IMG/VR virus record: IMGVR_UViG_3300021389_000015
Coordinates: 1-64,000 of that record
Strand: one strand, 5' to 3'
Length of the DNA: 64,000 nucleotides
From: a virus
Under the pieces are notes generated by a model, which worked only from the letters and a program-made list of their open reading frames with translations, was not told where the DNA came from and did not search any database. Shown in pieces: positions 50,584-57,766 of this stretch. The position numbers and the translations under genes were made by a program. Numbering within the stretch: position 1 is the stretch's first letter; each line of letters begins with the position of its first letter.

Positions 50584-50989
50584 TATATTATTTGAAAGAT
50601 ATAAATCTAAAAGACTAAAGTACCACTTATATTATGAAAAAGAATTCTTTCATCGTAGATTTGAACCACTCATGATATTGCAAGTTGGTATAGAACCAAG
50701 CCTACAGGTTTGGCAAAGATACTTTACCAGATCTCAAATATATTGTATTGACAGATTTGTACATACAGATCCTAAAAACATTTCTTACTTAGATGAAGAA
50801 AGAATACACTGGTCAAGGTGTGATGTAAATGATAAAAAGAAACTTAATCATGTTATGATAGATGTATGGAAAAAGCCACGGTTTAATATTATAATAGATA
50901 GTATTAGTGATCATAAAACAATGAGACATTACGGTGTTGATAAGTACTACAAAGAGGTAAATAATGAAGTCTTTTGCCATAGTTGTTGA
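50567..50989 (+). CDS. Truncated class I methyltransferase-like protein
   Basis: 140 aa. PLMILQVGIEPSLQVW then IYCIDRF and FNIIIDSISDH look like strands 1, 2 and 4 of a Rossmann methyltransferase, but the G-x-G loop is altered and the usual C-terminal half is missing. The ATG at 50567 or 50576 may be used. Possibly a decaying or minimal enzyme. Confidence 0.5.
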   Translation: MIVMLNILFERYKSKRLKYHLYYEKEFFHRRFEPLMILQVGIEPSLQVWQRYFTRSQIYCIDRFVHTDPKNISYLDEERIHWSRCDVNDKKKLNHVMIDVWKKPRFNIIIDSISDHKTMRHYGVDKYYKEVNNEVFCHSC

Positions 50990-51692
50990 AGGCAATAAAA
51001 CATCTGAATCAGGTTATCGAGAACTCAAAGAGAGTTACGATAAGTATGGTTATCAAGATGAATTACAAATTCAACCAGCAATACCACCAGAAAAAGCTGA
51101 AGGTTATTGCGGTGGCAATGGTTTGTATTGGAACTATCCTTGGGAAGGTACTGAAACTGATTTGAAAACTGGTCTTATAAAATCTGCATATCCGACTCAA
51201 GATAAAAACAAAAGAATATCATGTTTTTTAAGTCATTGGTATCTGTGGCATAAGTGTAAGAACTTAGATGAAATGATAATGGTGTTTGAACATGACTCTC
51301 GAATCATACGTAAACTACCTGCAGATAGTACATTCCAAAAATCTCAGTTTGATATTGTAGGTATAAATGATCCATCAATGGCAACAAGAAAATCTAAATT
51401 ATATCACGATATTATACTTAAAAGAGCACAATCAGAATTACAAAGTCAGCAATATACTGAGTTCTTTCAACCAGTTCCTCGTATTGATGAGTTCAATGTA
51501 CCACAAGGATTAGCAGGTAATTCTGCTTATGTCATAAAACCAGCCGGCGCAATTAAGATGATAGAGTTATCACAAGAACACGGCATGTGGCCTAATGATG
51601 CACTGATGTGTTATCAACTTATTGAGTCGCTTGGAGTAACACGTAACTTTTATACAAGAGTACAAGGATTGAGGTCAACCACAACATTATGA
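50964..51692 (+). CDS. Glycosyltransferase family 25-like protein
   Basis: 242 aa. KRISCFLSHWYLWHKC (about 82-97) followed by MIMVFEHDSRI and NSAYVIKPAGAIKMI fits the GT25 LPS-type fold, with the E-H-D replacing the E-D-D site. Starts inside the 3' end of the previous gene. Confidence 0.7.
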   Translation: MKSFAIVVEGNKTSESGYRELKESYDKYGYQDELQIQPAIPPEKAEGYCGGNGLYWNYPWEGTETDLKTGLIKSAYPTQDKNKRISCFLSHWYLWHKCKNLDEMIMVFEHDSRIIRKLPADSTFQKSQFDIVGINDPSMATRKSKLYHDIILKRAQSELQSQQYTEFFQPVPRIDEFNVPQGLAGNSAYVIKPAGAIKMIELSQEHGMWPNDALMCYQLIESLGVTRNFYTRVQGLRSTTTL

Positions 51693-52330
51693 AGATGTAT
51701 GTAATAACAATAATGGAAAATGAAAGATCAGTACAAGTTGCTGATAGGTGTATACAAAGTGGTTTGGTATTTGGTCATAAGATAGAAAAGCATCCAGCAT
51801 ATTCTCCACAGAACTGTAATGTAAATCAAGAACTTGATAATTTAAATTATGACAGATCTGGTTTTATAGAAAAATATAGTAGGCCAGAAAACTGTATTGC
51901 AGGATTTTTAAGTCATCATAGCTTGTGGCAAAAATGTATTGACTTAAGTGAACCAATAGTAATATTTGAACACGATGCTGTAATAGTAAATGATATACCA
52001 GAACTACCTATGTTTGACATATTAAGTTTTGGTAAACCATCTTACGGTAAGTTCAATACGCCATCATTTTTAGGCTATGGTGCATTAGTATCTAAACCGT
52101 ATTTCCCTGGTGCACATGCATATAGGATTACTCCTAAAGGTGCAGCAGAATTAATTAATGAGGCTCAGTTTACTGCAGGTCCAACCGATGTTTATATTCA
52201 CAGCAGTAAGTTTACATTAGGTGAGTATTATCCATGGCCAGTAGAAGCAAGAGATAGTTTTACTACAATACAGAGAAAAGAAGGTTGTTACGCAAAGCAT
52301 AACTATGGTGAAACCTACGACATTATATGA
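51689..52330 (+). CDS. Glycosyltransferase family 25-like protein
   Basis: 213 aa paralogue of the preceding gene: CIAGFLSHHSLWQKC, IVIFEHDAVIV and HAYRITPKGAAELI in the same order. Coupled by ATGA overlap. Confidence 0.7.
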   Translation: MKMYVITIMENERSVQVADRCIQSGLVFGHKIEKHPAYSPQNCNVNQELDNLNYDRSGFIEKYSRPENCIAGFLSHHSLWQKCIDLSEPIVIFEHDAVIVNDIPELPMFDILSFGKPSYGKFNTPSFLGYGALVSKPYFPGAHAYRITPKGAAELINEAQFTAGPTDVYIHSSKFTLGEYYPWPVEARDSFTTIQRKEGCYAKHNYGETYDII

Positions 52331-52961
52331 TGAAGCTTTTGTAACTGGTTGCGATAGTTCACAAGAGTGGATGTTAGACTGGTTCTTAAAGAACTTTAAA
52401 AAGAATTCAAACAAACCTTTGATATTTGCAAACTTTGGTGTATCAGAATTAAGTCTTGAAATTATGAGAGCTAACTGTCATGCTATCATGGATATGACTA
52501 ACGTTGAAGAACAAGGTTGGTTTAAAAAACCAATGACAATGTTGAAGTGTCCGTCAGTTAAGACAGTTTGGTTGGATACTGATTGCGAAGTTATGATGAA
52601 TATCGATGGAATATTTAATTTATTAGAACCAAATAAACTTAATATGGTAACAGATAGGCCATGGACAAAACGAACAGGTGAAGTGTGGCATAACTCTGGT
52701 GTTGTCGGGTTTATAGATAAACCTATAATATTAAATCAATGGGTAAATGCCGTAAAATATAATAGTGGCAACCAAGGAGATCAAGAAGTATTACACTCGA
52801 TGTTGAATCCTATCACTAAGATTGGCGCAATACACGATTTACCTAATGAGTATAATGTATTAAGAATACAAACTGAGGTTGATAAAAACTATCATGGCAC
52901 TATACGTATCATGCACTGGACCGGCCACAAAGGTAAAATAATAATTAAATATAAAAAGTAG
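52305..52961 (+). CDS. Glycosyltransferase-like protein (GT8-like)
   Basis: 218 aa. TVWLDTDCEVMMNIDGIF (about 90-107) has the D-x-D, WHNSGVVGF the acceptor strand and HWTGHKGK at the C-terminus resembles the GT8 end. Overlaps the GT25-like gene by 26 bases. Confidence 0.7.
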   Translation: MVKPTTLYDEAFVTGCDSSQEWMLDWFLKNFKKNSNKPLIFANFGVSELSLEIMRANCHAIMDMTNVEEQGWFKKPMTMLKCPSVKTVWLDTDCEVMMNIDGIFNLLEPNKLNMVTDRPWTKRTGEVWHNSGVVGFIDKPIILNQWVNAVKYNSGNQGDQEVLHSMLNPITKIGAIHDLPNEYNVLRIQTEVDKNYHGTIRIMHWTGHKGKIIIKYKK

Positions 52962-52968
52962 GATCATT

Positions 52969-53592
52969 ATGAAAAGAATAGTACATATAATTGGTAACGG
53001 TGATCATTCTGGATATTTTTGGAATGAACCGAGATACGGCATGAAATTAACATGCAACGTACCTCCATTTGCTATACCTAATGTTTATGCTACTATTATG
53101 GTTGATTTTAAAATGATGAAAGCGATTCATGATGGTTCAGTAACTTTTGGTGGAGAATGGATTGTTGGCATGAGGCCAAAAATTTATATGGGTAATAATC
53201 CATCATTTCATATCAAAATGTCACCTTATATAAAAGAGTTTTATACAGAACTACCGAAGTATGTAGCTAACTACACAGACTTTAACTGCGGTCATATGGC
53301 ATGTCATTATGCAGCAAATAAAGTAAAAGCAGAAGAAGTACATATGTACGGATTCGATTCTTTATTTGATTTTAACTTAAGAAGTTACACTGATCTATTT
53401 TTAAACTCTGATCGTGGCGATATCAATAACAATAGACTTGCAAATAACTGGCGACCGGTCTGGGAAAATATGTTTAAAGAGTTTCCAAAAACTAAGTTTG
53501 TACTATACCATAAACATAATGCAATTAAAGTTAATGTCGGTGATAATGTTAGTATCGTAACATACGATAAGATGGCCAAAGCACCAGCTTAA
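52969..53592 (+). CDS. Conserved phage protein, possible sialyltransferase/DUF115-like
   Basis: 207 aa. Begins KRIVHIIGNGDHSGYF, contains NCGHMACHYAANKVKAEEVHMYGFDSLFDF and NNRLANNWRPVWENMF. The GNG head and the GFD strand recall GT42/DUF115-like proteins. Last gene of the glycan island; a terminator follows. Confidence 0.5.
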   Translation: MKRIVHIIGNGDHSGYFWNEPRYGMKLTCNVPPFAIPNVYATIMVDFKMMKAIHDGSVTFGGEWIVGMRPKIYMGNNPSFHIKMSPYIKEFYTELPKYVANYTDFNCGHMACHYAANKVKAEEVHMYGFDSLFDFNLRSYTDLFLNSDRGDINNNRLANNWRPVWENMFKEFPKTKFVLYHKHNAIKVNVGDNVSIVTYDKMAKAPA

Positions 53593-53594
53593 CT

Positions 53595-53667
53595 ATTAAC
53601 AGGTTAATCACTTTTTTTCATTTAAGTGCATTTTTTCCTTTACAAATCCTGATTTTTATGGTATAAT
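53595..53667 (+). repeat. Terminator-promoter cassette, copy C
   Basis: Hairpin ATTAA/TTAAT (53595-53608), CACTTTTTTT, TTTAAGTGCATTTTTTCC, TTTACA (53639-53644), TATAAT (53662-53667). Nearly the same as copy A through its -35 box. Confidence 0.85.
53639..53667 (+). promoter_or_regulatory. Promoter in cassette copy C
   Basis: TTTACA (53639-53644), 17-base spacer ending TATGG, TATAAT (53662-53667). Confidence 0.88.
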
Positions 53668-53699
53668 ATATCTATTAAAATAAAAAATCAGGAGTTAAA

Positions 53700-53855
53700 A
53701 TGTTGAAAATCGAAGAACTACAAAAGATTAAAGAATCATTGACAGACCTTGGAGACATCGTATGGAATGACATGGATTCTCATGATCCTAAAACAATCAG
53801 AAATCTTGATGAATCAATTGAAGCAATTGATAAGGCTATAAAAAAATGTGCATAA
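53700..53855 (+). CDS. Small acidic helical protein (51 aa)
   Basis: Begins MLKIEELQKIKESLTDLGDI and ends DKAIKKCA. Ribosome site CAGGAG seven bases before the ATG and a dedicated promoter support expression. No recognised family. Confidence 0.6.
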   Translation: MLKIEELQKIKESLTDLGDIVWNDMDSHDPKTIRNLDESIEAIDKAIKKCA

Positions 53856-53869
53856 AGTGCATTTTTTCC

Positions 53870-53898
53870 TTTACAGTTGCTGAAAAATGTAGTATAAT
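53870..53898 (+). promoter_or_regulatory. Promoter of the gene at 53932
   Basis: TTTACA (53870-53875), 17-base spacer, TATAAT (53893-53898), preceded by AAGTGCATTTTTTCC. Confidence 0.88.
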
Positions 53899-53931
53899 AG
53901 ATCTATAATAATTAAAAGGGAGTTAGATATT

Positions 53932-54120
53932 ATGGCAAAAGTTAAAAGTTTAGTTATGGATTCAATGGACGAGTTTTACAGTAACGCAGAGCATATCGTT
54001 AAGGATGCTGATTCGTTATCTCAAGCCAAAGAACATGTCGAGATCATGAGAAACAGAGAGTTCAACTGGTTGGACAAAGATCAAATTGCCGATGAAGTAG
54101 AGTTATACTGGTATGCTTAA
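53932..54120 (+). CDS. Small hypothetical protein
   Basis: 62 aa, acidic, helical (MAKVKSLVMDSMDEFYSNAE at the start). AAAGGGAG ribosome site, own promoter, and eight-base overlap with the secreted hydrolase. Confidence 0.55.
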   Translation: MAKVKSLVMDSMDEFYSNAEHIVKDADSLSQAKEHVEIMRNREFNWLDKDQIADEVELYWYA

Positions 54121-54664
54121 CAATATCAATGCCATGAAAGCATTTATTGCAGGTACTATAGGATTTATAGGACTATCATTCTGTAGTCCACAATCATATG
54201 CAGCATCGAAATATGAAGGTACCGCACACCAACAGATTGTATGTTTAGCCGATAACATCTATTGGGAAGCACGCAACCAGCCAGTTAAAGGTATGTTTGC
54301 GGTTGCATTTGTTGTTGATAACCGTGTTAGCGATGATCGTTATCCTAATACTTATTGTGAAGTTATACAACAAGGTCCTACTAGACCATCATGGAAAGAC
54401 AAAACAAAATACTTTCCGGTTAAAAACAGATGTCAATTCAGCTGGTTTTGTGATGGTAAAAGCGATGATATTCCTATATATGATAGAGAAGTTTATGATG
54501 TTGCACTTCAAATAGCTAGAACGATATTCTTTGGTCAATATAAAGATGATATAACTTATGGTGCAACACATTACCATGCCGACTATGTATTTCCATCATG
54601 GCGTAAACAAAAAACTAAAACTCTAATAATAGCTAATCATATTTTCTATAGATGGGAAAAATAA
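54113..54664 (+). CDS. Secreted cell-wall hydrolase (SleB/CwlJ-type)
   Basis: 183 aa. N-terminal signal-like segment (9-30, ending SYA then AS), then the Hydrolase_2 domain: CLADNIYWEARNQPVKGM with catalytic Glu52, VVDNRVSDDRYPNTYCEVI, CQFSWFCDG and GATHYHADYVFPSW. It should cleave peptidoglycan in the periplasm. A second lysis or entry enzyme besides the GH24 lysozyme. ATG at 54134 is an alternative start. Confidence 0.87.
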   Translation: MLNNINAMKAFIAGTIGFIGLSFCSPQSYAASKYEGTAHQQIVCLADNIYWEARNQPVKGMFAVAFVVDNRVSDDRYPNTYCEVIQQGPTRPSWKDKTKYFPVKNRCQFSWFCDGKSDDIPIYDREVYDVALQIARTIFFGQYKDDITYGATHYHADYVFPSWRKQKTKTLIIANHIFYRWEK

Positions 54665-54825
54665 TGGAAGAAGAATGGTGGGAACACTACTGTTGTGTGA
54701 AAAGAGATATAATGGGATTTCAGAAGGGTGTACCATGTGATTGGTGCGATGAAGAAGATCCAAATCCATTTTCAATTAAAGTAATTGTAAGAGATAATAA
54801 AAGGTCTAAAGACGATGGTGAGTAA
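54664..54825 (+). CDS. Small putative zinc-binding protein (53 aa)
   Basis: TAATG overlap with the hydrolase. Two cysteine clusters, HYCC (8-11) and CDWC (25-28), could bind zinc. Acidic start MEEEWWE. Eleven-base overlap with the following membrane-protein gene. Confidence 0.55.
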   Translation: MEEEWWEHYCCVKRDIMGFQKGVPCDWCDEEDPNPFSIKVIVRDNKRSKDDGE

Positions 54826-55189
54826 ATTCGTATATGATAGTTGGAATTCAGTCATGGATCATGATAGAAATCCTTTGAAGAATATACCGCACTTAAATAC
54901 AAGACATATGATAATGCAAGTGCTCGCTTGGATGTGGTGTATTATGTTTTCAATGTACTTTAGTAGTATGTGGATATTCGGTATCACGGCTATAGCACAT
55001 ATTTTTATCTTAGCTGCAATAACAGTTACAGTCGCTGCATTTGAAACTGCAAAAAGAAAACCACAATTCTTCTTAAAGAACGGTTATCATACATCGAGTA
55101 GATCAAGACAAGTAATGTACTTATCCGGTAATGGAAGACTACAAAAGATTGAATTAGACCCTAACGACCCTGGAGGCGAGCATGAATAA
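54815..55189 (+). CDS. Conserved membrane protein
   Basis: 124 aa with two membrane spans in about 32-77 (MIMQVLAWMWCIMFSMYF and FGITAIAHIFILAAITVTVA) and a soluble C-terminus with GYHTSSRSRQVMYLSGNG. I recall homologues in marine T4-like phages. Not clearly a holin. Confidence 0.6.
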   Translation: MVSKFVYDSWNSVMDHDRNPLKNIPHLNTRHMIMQVLAWMWCIMFSMYFSSMWIFGITAIAHIFILAAITVTVAAFETAKRKPQFFLKNGYHTSSRSRQVMYLSGNGRLQKIELDPNDPGGEHE

Positions 55190-55529
55190 AACTAAAGAAC
55201 CGAAAGGTGAATATAAATTTAATGAAAAAGATTATGTTGAAGAGTTGCTAAGAGTAATTGACTCAACTTATACTGGTCATTATTCAAGACAGCACTTTCA
55301 GGCTACAGAATTTATAATTGACGGTGGCCACGGTACAGGTTTCTGTATCGGTAACATTATGAAGTATGCTCAAAGATATGGTAAAAAAGGTACGAGTAAA
55401 GATGCTCGTAAAGATTTACTGAAGGTGCTACACTATGCTATCATTCAGTTGTATGTCCATGATATGGATGAATTCGATAAATATGCAAGTGTTGATTCTG
55501 ATAGAGAATATAGATATAACACCGATTAG
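55182..55529 (+). CDS. DUF3310-like protein
   Basis: 115 aa. Residues about 40-95 (HFQATEFIIDGGHGTGFCIGNIMKYAQRYGKKG followed by ARKDLLKVLHYAIIQLY) match the pattern of DUF3310, small helical proteins common in phages and sometimes called nucleotide kinases without proof. ATGA-like overlap with the upstream gene. Confidence 0.68.
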   Translation: MNKTKEPKGEYKFNEKDYVEELLRVIDSTYTGHYSRQHFQATEFIIDGGHGTGFCIGNIMKYAQRYGKKGTSKDARKDLLKVLHYAIIQLYVHDMDEFDKYASVDSDREYRYNTD

Positions 55530-55531
55530 TG

Positions 55532-55539
55532 TATAAATA
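55532..55539 (+). promoter_or_regulatory. T4-type late promoter ahead of the glutamine riboswitch
   Basis: Exact TATAAATA two bases after the upstream stop codon. T4 spacing predicts a start near 55545, eight bases before the riboswitch P1 stem. Confidence 0.7.
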
Positions 55540-55552
55540 GTATTACATTAAA

Positions 55553-55600
55553 CGTTCACCCGTAAAGGGCGGAAGTAAGCAATCGCTGAAGGAACGCACT
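55553..55600 (+). promoter_or_regulatory. Glutamine riboswitch (downstream-peptide/glnA-type RNA)
   Basis: P1 pairs CGTTC (55553-55557) with GAACG (55592-55596). P2 pairs CCC (55559-55561) with GGG (55667 is not used; the right arm is 55567-55569). The joining segment CGGAAGTAAGC and the end GAAGGAACGCAC match the core of the glutamine-binding glnA/downstream-peptide RNA class. A short basic peptide frame follows, the usual arrangement for the downstream-peptide class. Confidence 0.9.
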
Positions 55601-55628
55601 CTAACTATTAACTAGGGAGGGTGGCAAA

Positions 55629-55730
55629 ATGACTTACAGACCATTTCAATGGAAGATGTTTGTTAAGGCTCGTAAACGTGCTTTAGTTCATAAGATACTG
55701 AACTATCGTCTATTATTAAAAGCAGCTTAA
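55629..55730 (+). CDS. Downstream peptide controlled by the glutamine riboswitch
   Basis: 33 aa basic peptide beginning MTYRPFQWKMFVK, rich in Lys and Arg. AGGGAGG (55613-55619) precedes the ATG. A short frame of this kind directly after the RNA is what gave the downstream-peptide motif its name. Function unknown; the peptide may act on nitrogen metabolism of the host. Confidence 0.75.
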   Translation: MTYRPFQWKMFVKARKRALVHKILNYRLLLKAA

Positions 55731-55945
55731 TAAACTTTAGTATTCTTACCGATGCGCTTAGGTACGCATATCGCCGTATATGATAGGAACTTAGGCGCAT
55801 CTTCTTGTGCGACTCTATTTGGAACACCAGGTTGATTGTTTAATCTTTCAGCAAAGTACTTACATCGATCAATGTCAGCAAAATACATATCTTGACTCTC
55901 TACACGAGAACCTAAATATACCATTAATAAAAATGCGTGTATCAT
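55727..55945 (-). CDS. Small secreted/membrane-anchored protein
   Basis: 72 aa with a hydrophobic N-terminus (MIHAFLLMVYLGSRV) and a body with two cysteines, DMYFADIDRCKYFAERLNNQPG. I recall similar proteins in marine T4-like phages. Last gene of a minus-strand run starting near 57164. Convergent with the downstream-peptide gene, overlapping by four bases. Confidence 0.6.
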   Translation of the reverse strand: MIHAFLLMVYLGSRVESQDMYFADIDRCKYFAERLNNQPGVPNRVAQEDAPKFLSYTAICVPKRIGKNTKVY

Positions 55946-56223
55946 CTTCGTTTCTTCTTAGTTTCTGTTTTAACTATCGAGGCTTGAGCTTCTCTTCTGA
56001 GTTTTTCAAGAGCATCTTCTGATTTATCAAATTTTGGCTTCTCTCTTGTAGAGAGTTGAGCCCAAAACTTATCTTTCACTGGAGCATTATTCTTACTATT
56101 ATTTAACATTATTGTGATGGCTTTATAACCATCACCCATGAACACTAACTTATCATTTTTATATAATTTAGACTTAGACGATATCGTCATATCTAGTATC
56201 ATATTCTCATGTTTGAATATCAT
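55942..56223 (-). CDS. Hypothetical basic protein
   Basis: 93 aa from ATG at 56223 (MIFKHENMILDMTISSKSKL), ending in Lys/Arg. An upstream in-frame ATG at 56256 lies inside the cysteine-rich gene and is less likely. Contains FWAQLSTREKPKFDKSEDALEKL. No recognised family. Confidence 0.5.
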   Translation of the reverse strand: MIFKHENMILDMTISSKSKLYKNDKLVFMGDGYKAITIMLNNSKNNAPVKDKFWAQLSTREKPKFDKSEDALEKLRREAQASIVKTETKKKRR

Positions 56224-56350
56224 CTTTACCACATTCGCATTTCTGACACACGTCATTCATACACTCGGGACATCCACTTGAATAACAGTGACATCGATGT
56301 CCGCAATATCTACACTTTCTCTCTTCACCTACATTTGATTCACCTAACAT
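56207..56350 (-). CDS. Small cysteine-rich zinc-ribbon-like protein (47 aa)
   Basis: Ten cysteines in 47 residues, arranged CRYCGHRCHCYSSGCPEC and CQKCECG, plus His residues, indicating one or two zinc sites. The frame starts nine bases after the stop of the next upstream minus gene and overlaps the following gene by 17 bases. Confidence 0.65.
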   Translation of the reverse strand: MLGESNVGEERKCRYCGHRCHCYSSGCPECMNDVCQKCECGKDDIQT

Positions 56351-56358
56351 ATCAGCTC

Positions 56359-56688
56359 CTACTTTTTACCTATTGAATTTAAACTATCCATCACATTATC
56401 GATGTTTGGTTCTTTACTATTTGGATTGTATACACACTTGAATTGTTTTGGACAATTGTTGTCAAACATCAACTCATATGTTTTATTACCACCCTGATAT
56501 ATACACGCCTGTTCACCACTTCTTGATTGTATGATCTTCTTTAATCTACATGTGGTGTACTTCTTTTCAACGATAGTACCACGTTGTATCTTCTGTTGAC
56601 GAGTATAGTCTTTCTTTGTACCGACCGTCTTAGCACCCGCAAGTGCCGTAGATACTATAACGCAAAAGATAAGAAAAAACTTTATCAT
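56359..56688 (-). CDS. Secreted conserved protein
   Basis: 109 aa. Signal peptide MIKFFLIFCVIVSTALA (cleavage near 17), then a basic stretch and a cysteine-bearing domain (TTCRLKKI, ACIYQGGNKTYELMFDNNCPKQFKCVYNP). Probably periplasmic with disulfides. Found with similar small genes in marine myophages. ATGA overlap with the upstream gene. Confidence 0.65.
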   Translation of the reverse strand: MIKFFLIFCVIVSTALAGAKTVGTKKDYTRQQKIQRGTIVEKKYTTCRLKKIIQSRSGEQACIYQGGNKTYELMFDNNCPKQFKCVYNPNSKEPNIDNVMDSLNSIGKK

Positions 56689-57164
56689 TGATTACTATAA
56701 TAGATCGCACCAAAGACTGCCGCAACTCCACCGACCGCCGCACCCATAACCATGAGTACCATCTTAATGTCGGCCCATGTTTCGGCATCGGCTTTACGCT
56801 TATCGATACGCGCTTGTTTCTCGGCTTCTTTCTGTTCTTGTATTCGCCTTGCGCGTTCATCAACAATTCCTTGCCATGTACCCGGTCCAAATCGTAGATT
56901 AATGAGTGTTGAAATTTCTTGTAGTTGTTCCGCCGCAAGTCTTGCGTCAATCGTTTCTCTTGCGATATGTGCCGTGTCAAACTGTTCTTTGACTCCTAAA
57001 CCACGCTTATTCGACTTCTTATTGACTTCGTCTTTACCACGAAATAATGCGTCAATGTGACTACCTAACTCTCCGATGTCTTTACAGGTATCAATGTTAG
57101 ACTTAATGAAATCTACACTTGACTTCACCAATGCGATACCCGCTAGTATTTCTGCTACTGGCAT
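56685..57164 (-). CDS. Conserved C-terminally anchored membrane protein
   Basis: 159 aa: MPVAEILAGIALVKSSVDFIK at the N-terminus, a coiled-coil region rich in Arg/Glu/Ala (about 95-132) and a C-terminal membrane span (VLMVMGAAVGGVAAVFGAIYY). I recall this family in T4-like cyanophages with unknown role. First gene of the minus-strand late operon with AGGAGTTATT before the ATG. Confidence 0.7.
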   Translation of the reverse strand: MPVAEILAGIALVKSSVDFIKSNIDTCKDIGELGSHIDALFRGKDEVNKKSNKRGLGVKEQFDTAHIARETIDARLAAEQLQEISTLINLRFGPGTWQGIVDERARRIQEQKEAEKQARIDKRKADAETWADIKMVLMVMGAAVGGVAAVFGAIYYSNQ

Positions 57165-57186
57165 AATAACTCCTCTTCTTCAGTAC

Positions 57187-57194
57187 TATTTATA
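57187..57194 (-). promoter_or_regulatory. T4-type late promoter of the minus-strand operon
   Basis: TATAAATA on the minus strand, 22 bases before the ATG at 57164. Places the secreted/membrane gene block 57164-55727 in the late class. Confidence 0.72.
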
Positions 57195-57203
57195 AAATAA
57201 TCC

Positions 57204-57232
57204 TTTACAAACGGCGAATTCTGTGGTATAAT
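57204..57232 (+). promoter_or_regulatory. Promoter of the tmRNA
   Basis: TTTACA (57204-57209), 17-base spacer ending CTGTGG, TATAAT (57227-57232). Back-to-back with the minus-strand late promoter. Confidence 0.88.
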
Positions 57233-57244
57233 ATATACTATATA

Positions 57245-57505
57245 ACGATGAAACAAAGTGAAAAGTTCACTGGACTCGGGGGCAGTACCCGACAGCTCCA
57301 CCAAAAATACTATTATCGAGTATTTCTGATGGGGCTGAAATAGGATCGACAGGTACAATAACGATGTGGAGTTATCCGGATGTAAGCTCGGTTAATGCGA
57401 ACAATATACTAAATGCAAACGATAATTTTGCACCTCAAGAGTTAGCGCAAGCTGCTTAATTCTTATGCGCCCGGTGAGAGCGTGGAAACAGAATCTCACC
57501 ATTAA
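57245..57505 (+). ncRNA. ssrA: Permuted two-piece tmRNA (alphaproteobacterial type)
   Basis: Acceptor piece comes first: T-arm-like CGGG/CCCG and CAGCTCC-A-CCA (57293-57303). A 27-base linker with hairpin AAATACT/AGTATTT (57305-57325) follows, then the coding piece starting GGGGCTG (57331-57337), which pairs with CAGCTCC over seven pairs including G3-U70, the alanine identity. The tag frame from GCA 57415 to TAA 57459 encodes ANDNFAPQELAQAA. A hairpin GGTGAGA/TCTCACC (57473-57500) follows. End points are approximate. The tag and permutation match alphaproteobacterial ssrA. Confidence 0.96.
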
Positions 57506-57523
57506 CACACACAGGAGGACAAT

Positions 57524-57757
57524 ATGTCTAAAAACGCATACGAAATAAGACTCGAAACTTTAAGAATGGCCAAAGAGATGGCCGATACACAGTTCTGTTT
57601 ACAACAGGATATTATGTATAGAATGATCGATCAGGCGCAAGAAAAACGCATGGACATCATGGACGCGGTCAATGATCACTCACCACTGATGTATCAGCCG
57701 GTTGATCTCATTGAAACCGCAAATAAGCTATATGCTTATGTAGGCGAAAAACAATAG
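57524..57757 (+). CDS. Conserved marine-phage protein
   Basis: 77 aa, helical (MSKNAYEIRLETLRMAKEMA), a pattern I recall from T4-like cyanophages where it is unannotated. ACAGGAGGAC ribosome site. Shares the tmRNA promoter unless the RNA is terminated first. Confidence 0.65.
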   Translation: MSKNAYEIRLETLRMAKEMADTQFCLQQDIMYRMIDQAQEKRMDIMDAVNDHSPLMYQPVDLIETANKLYAYVGEKQ

Positions 57758-57766
57758 GATAAAATT

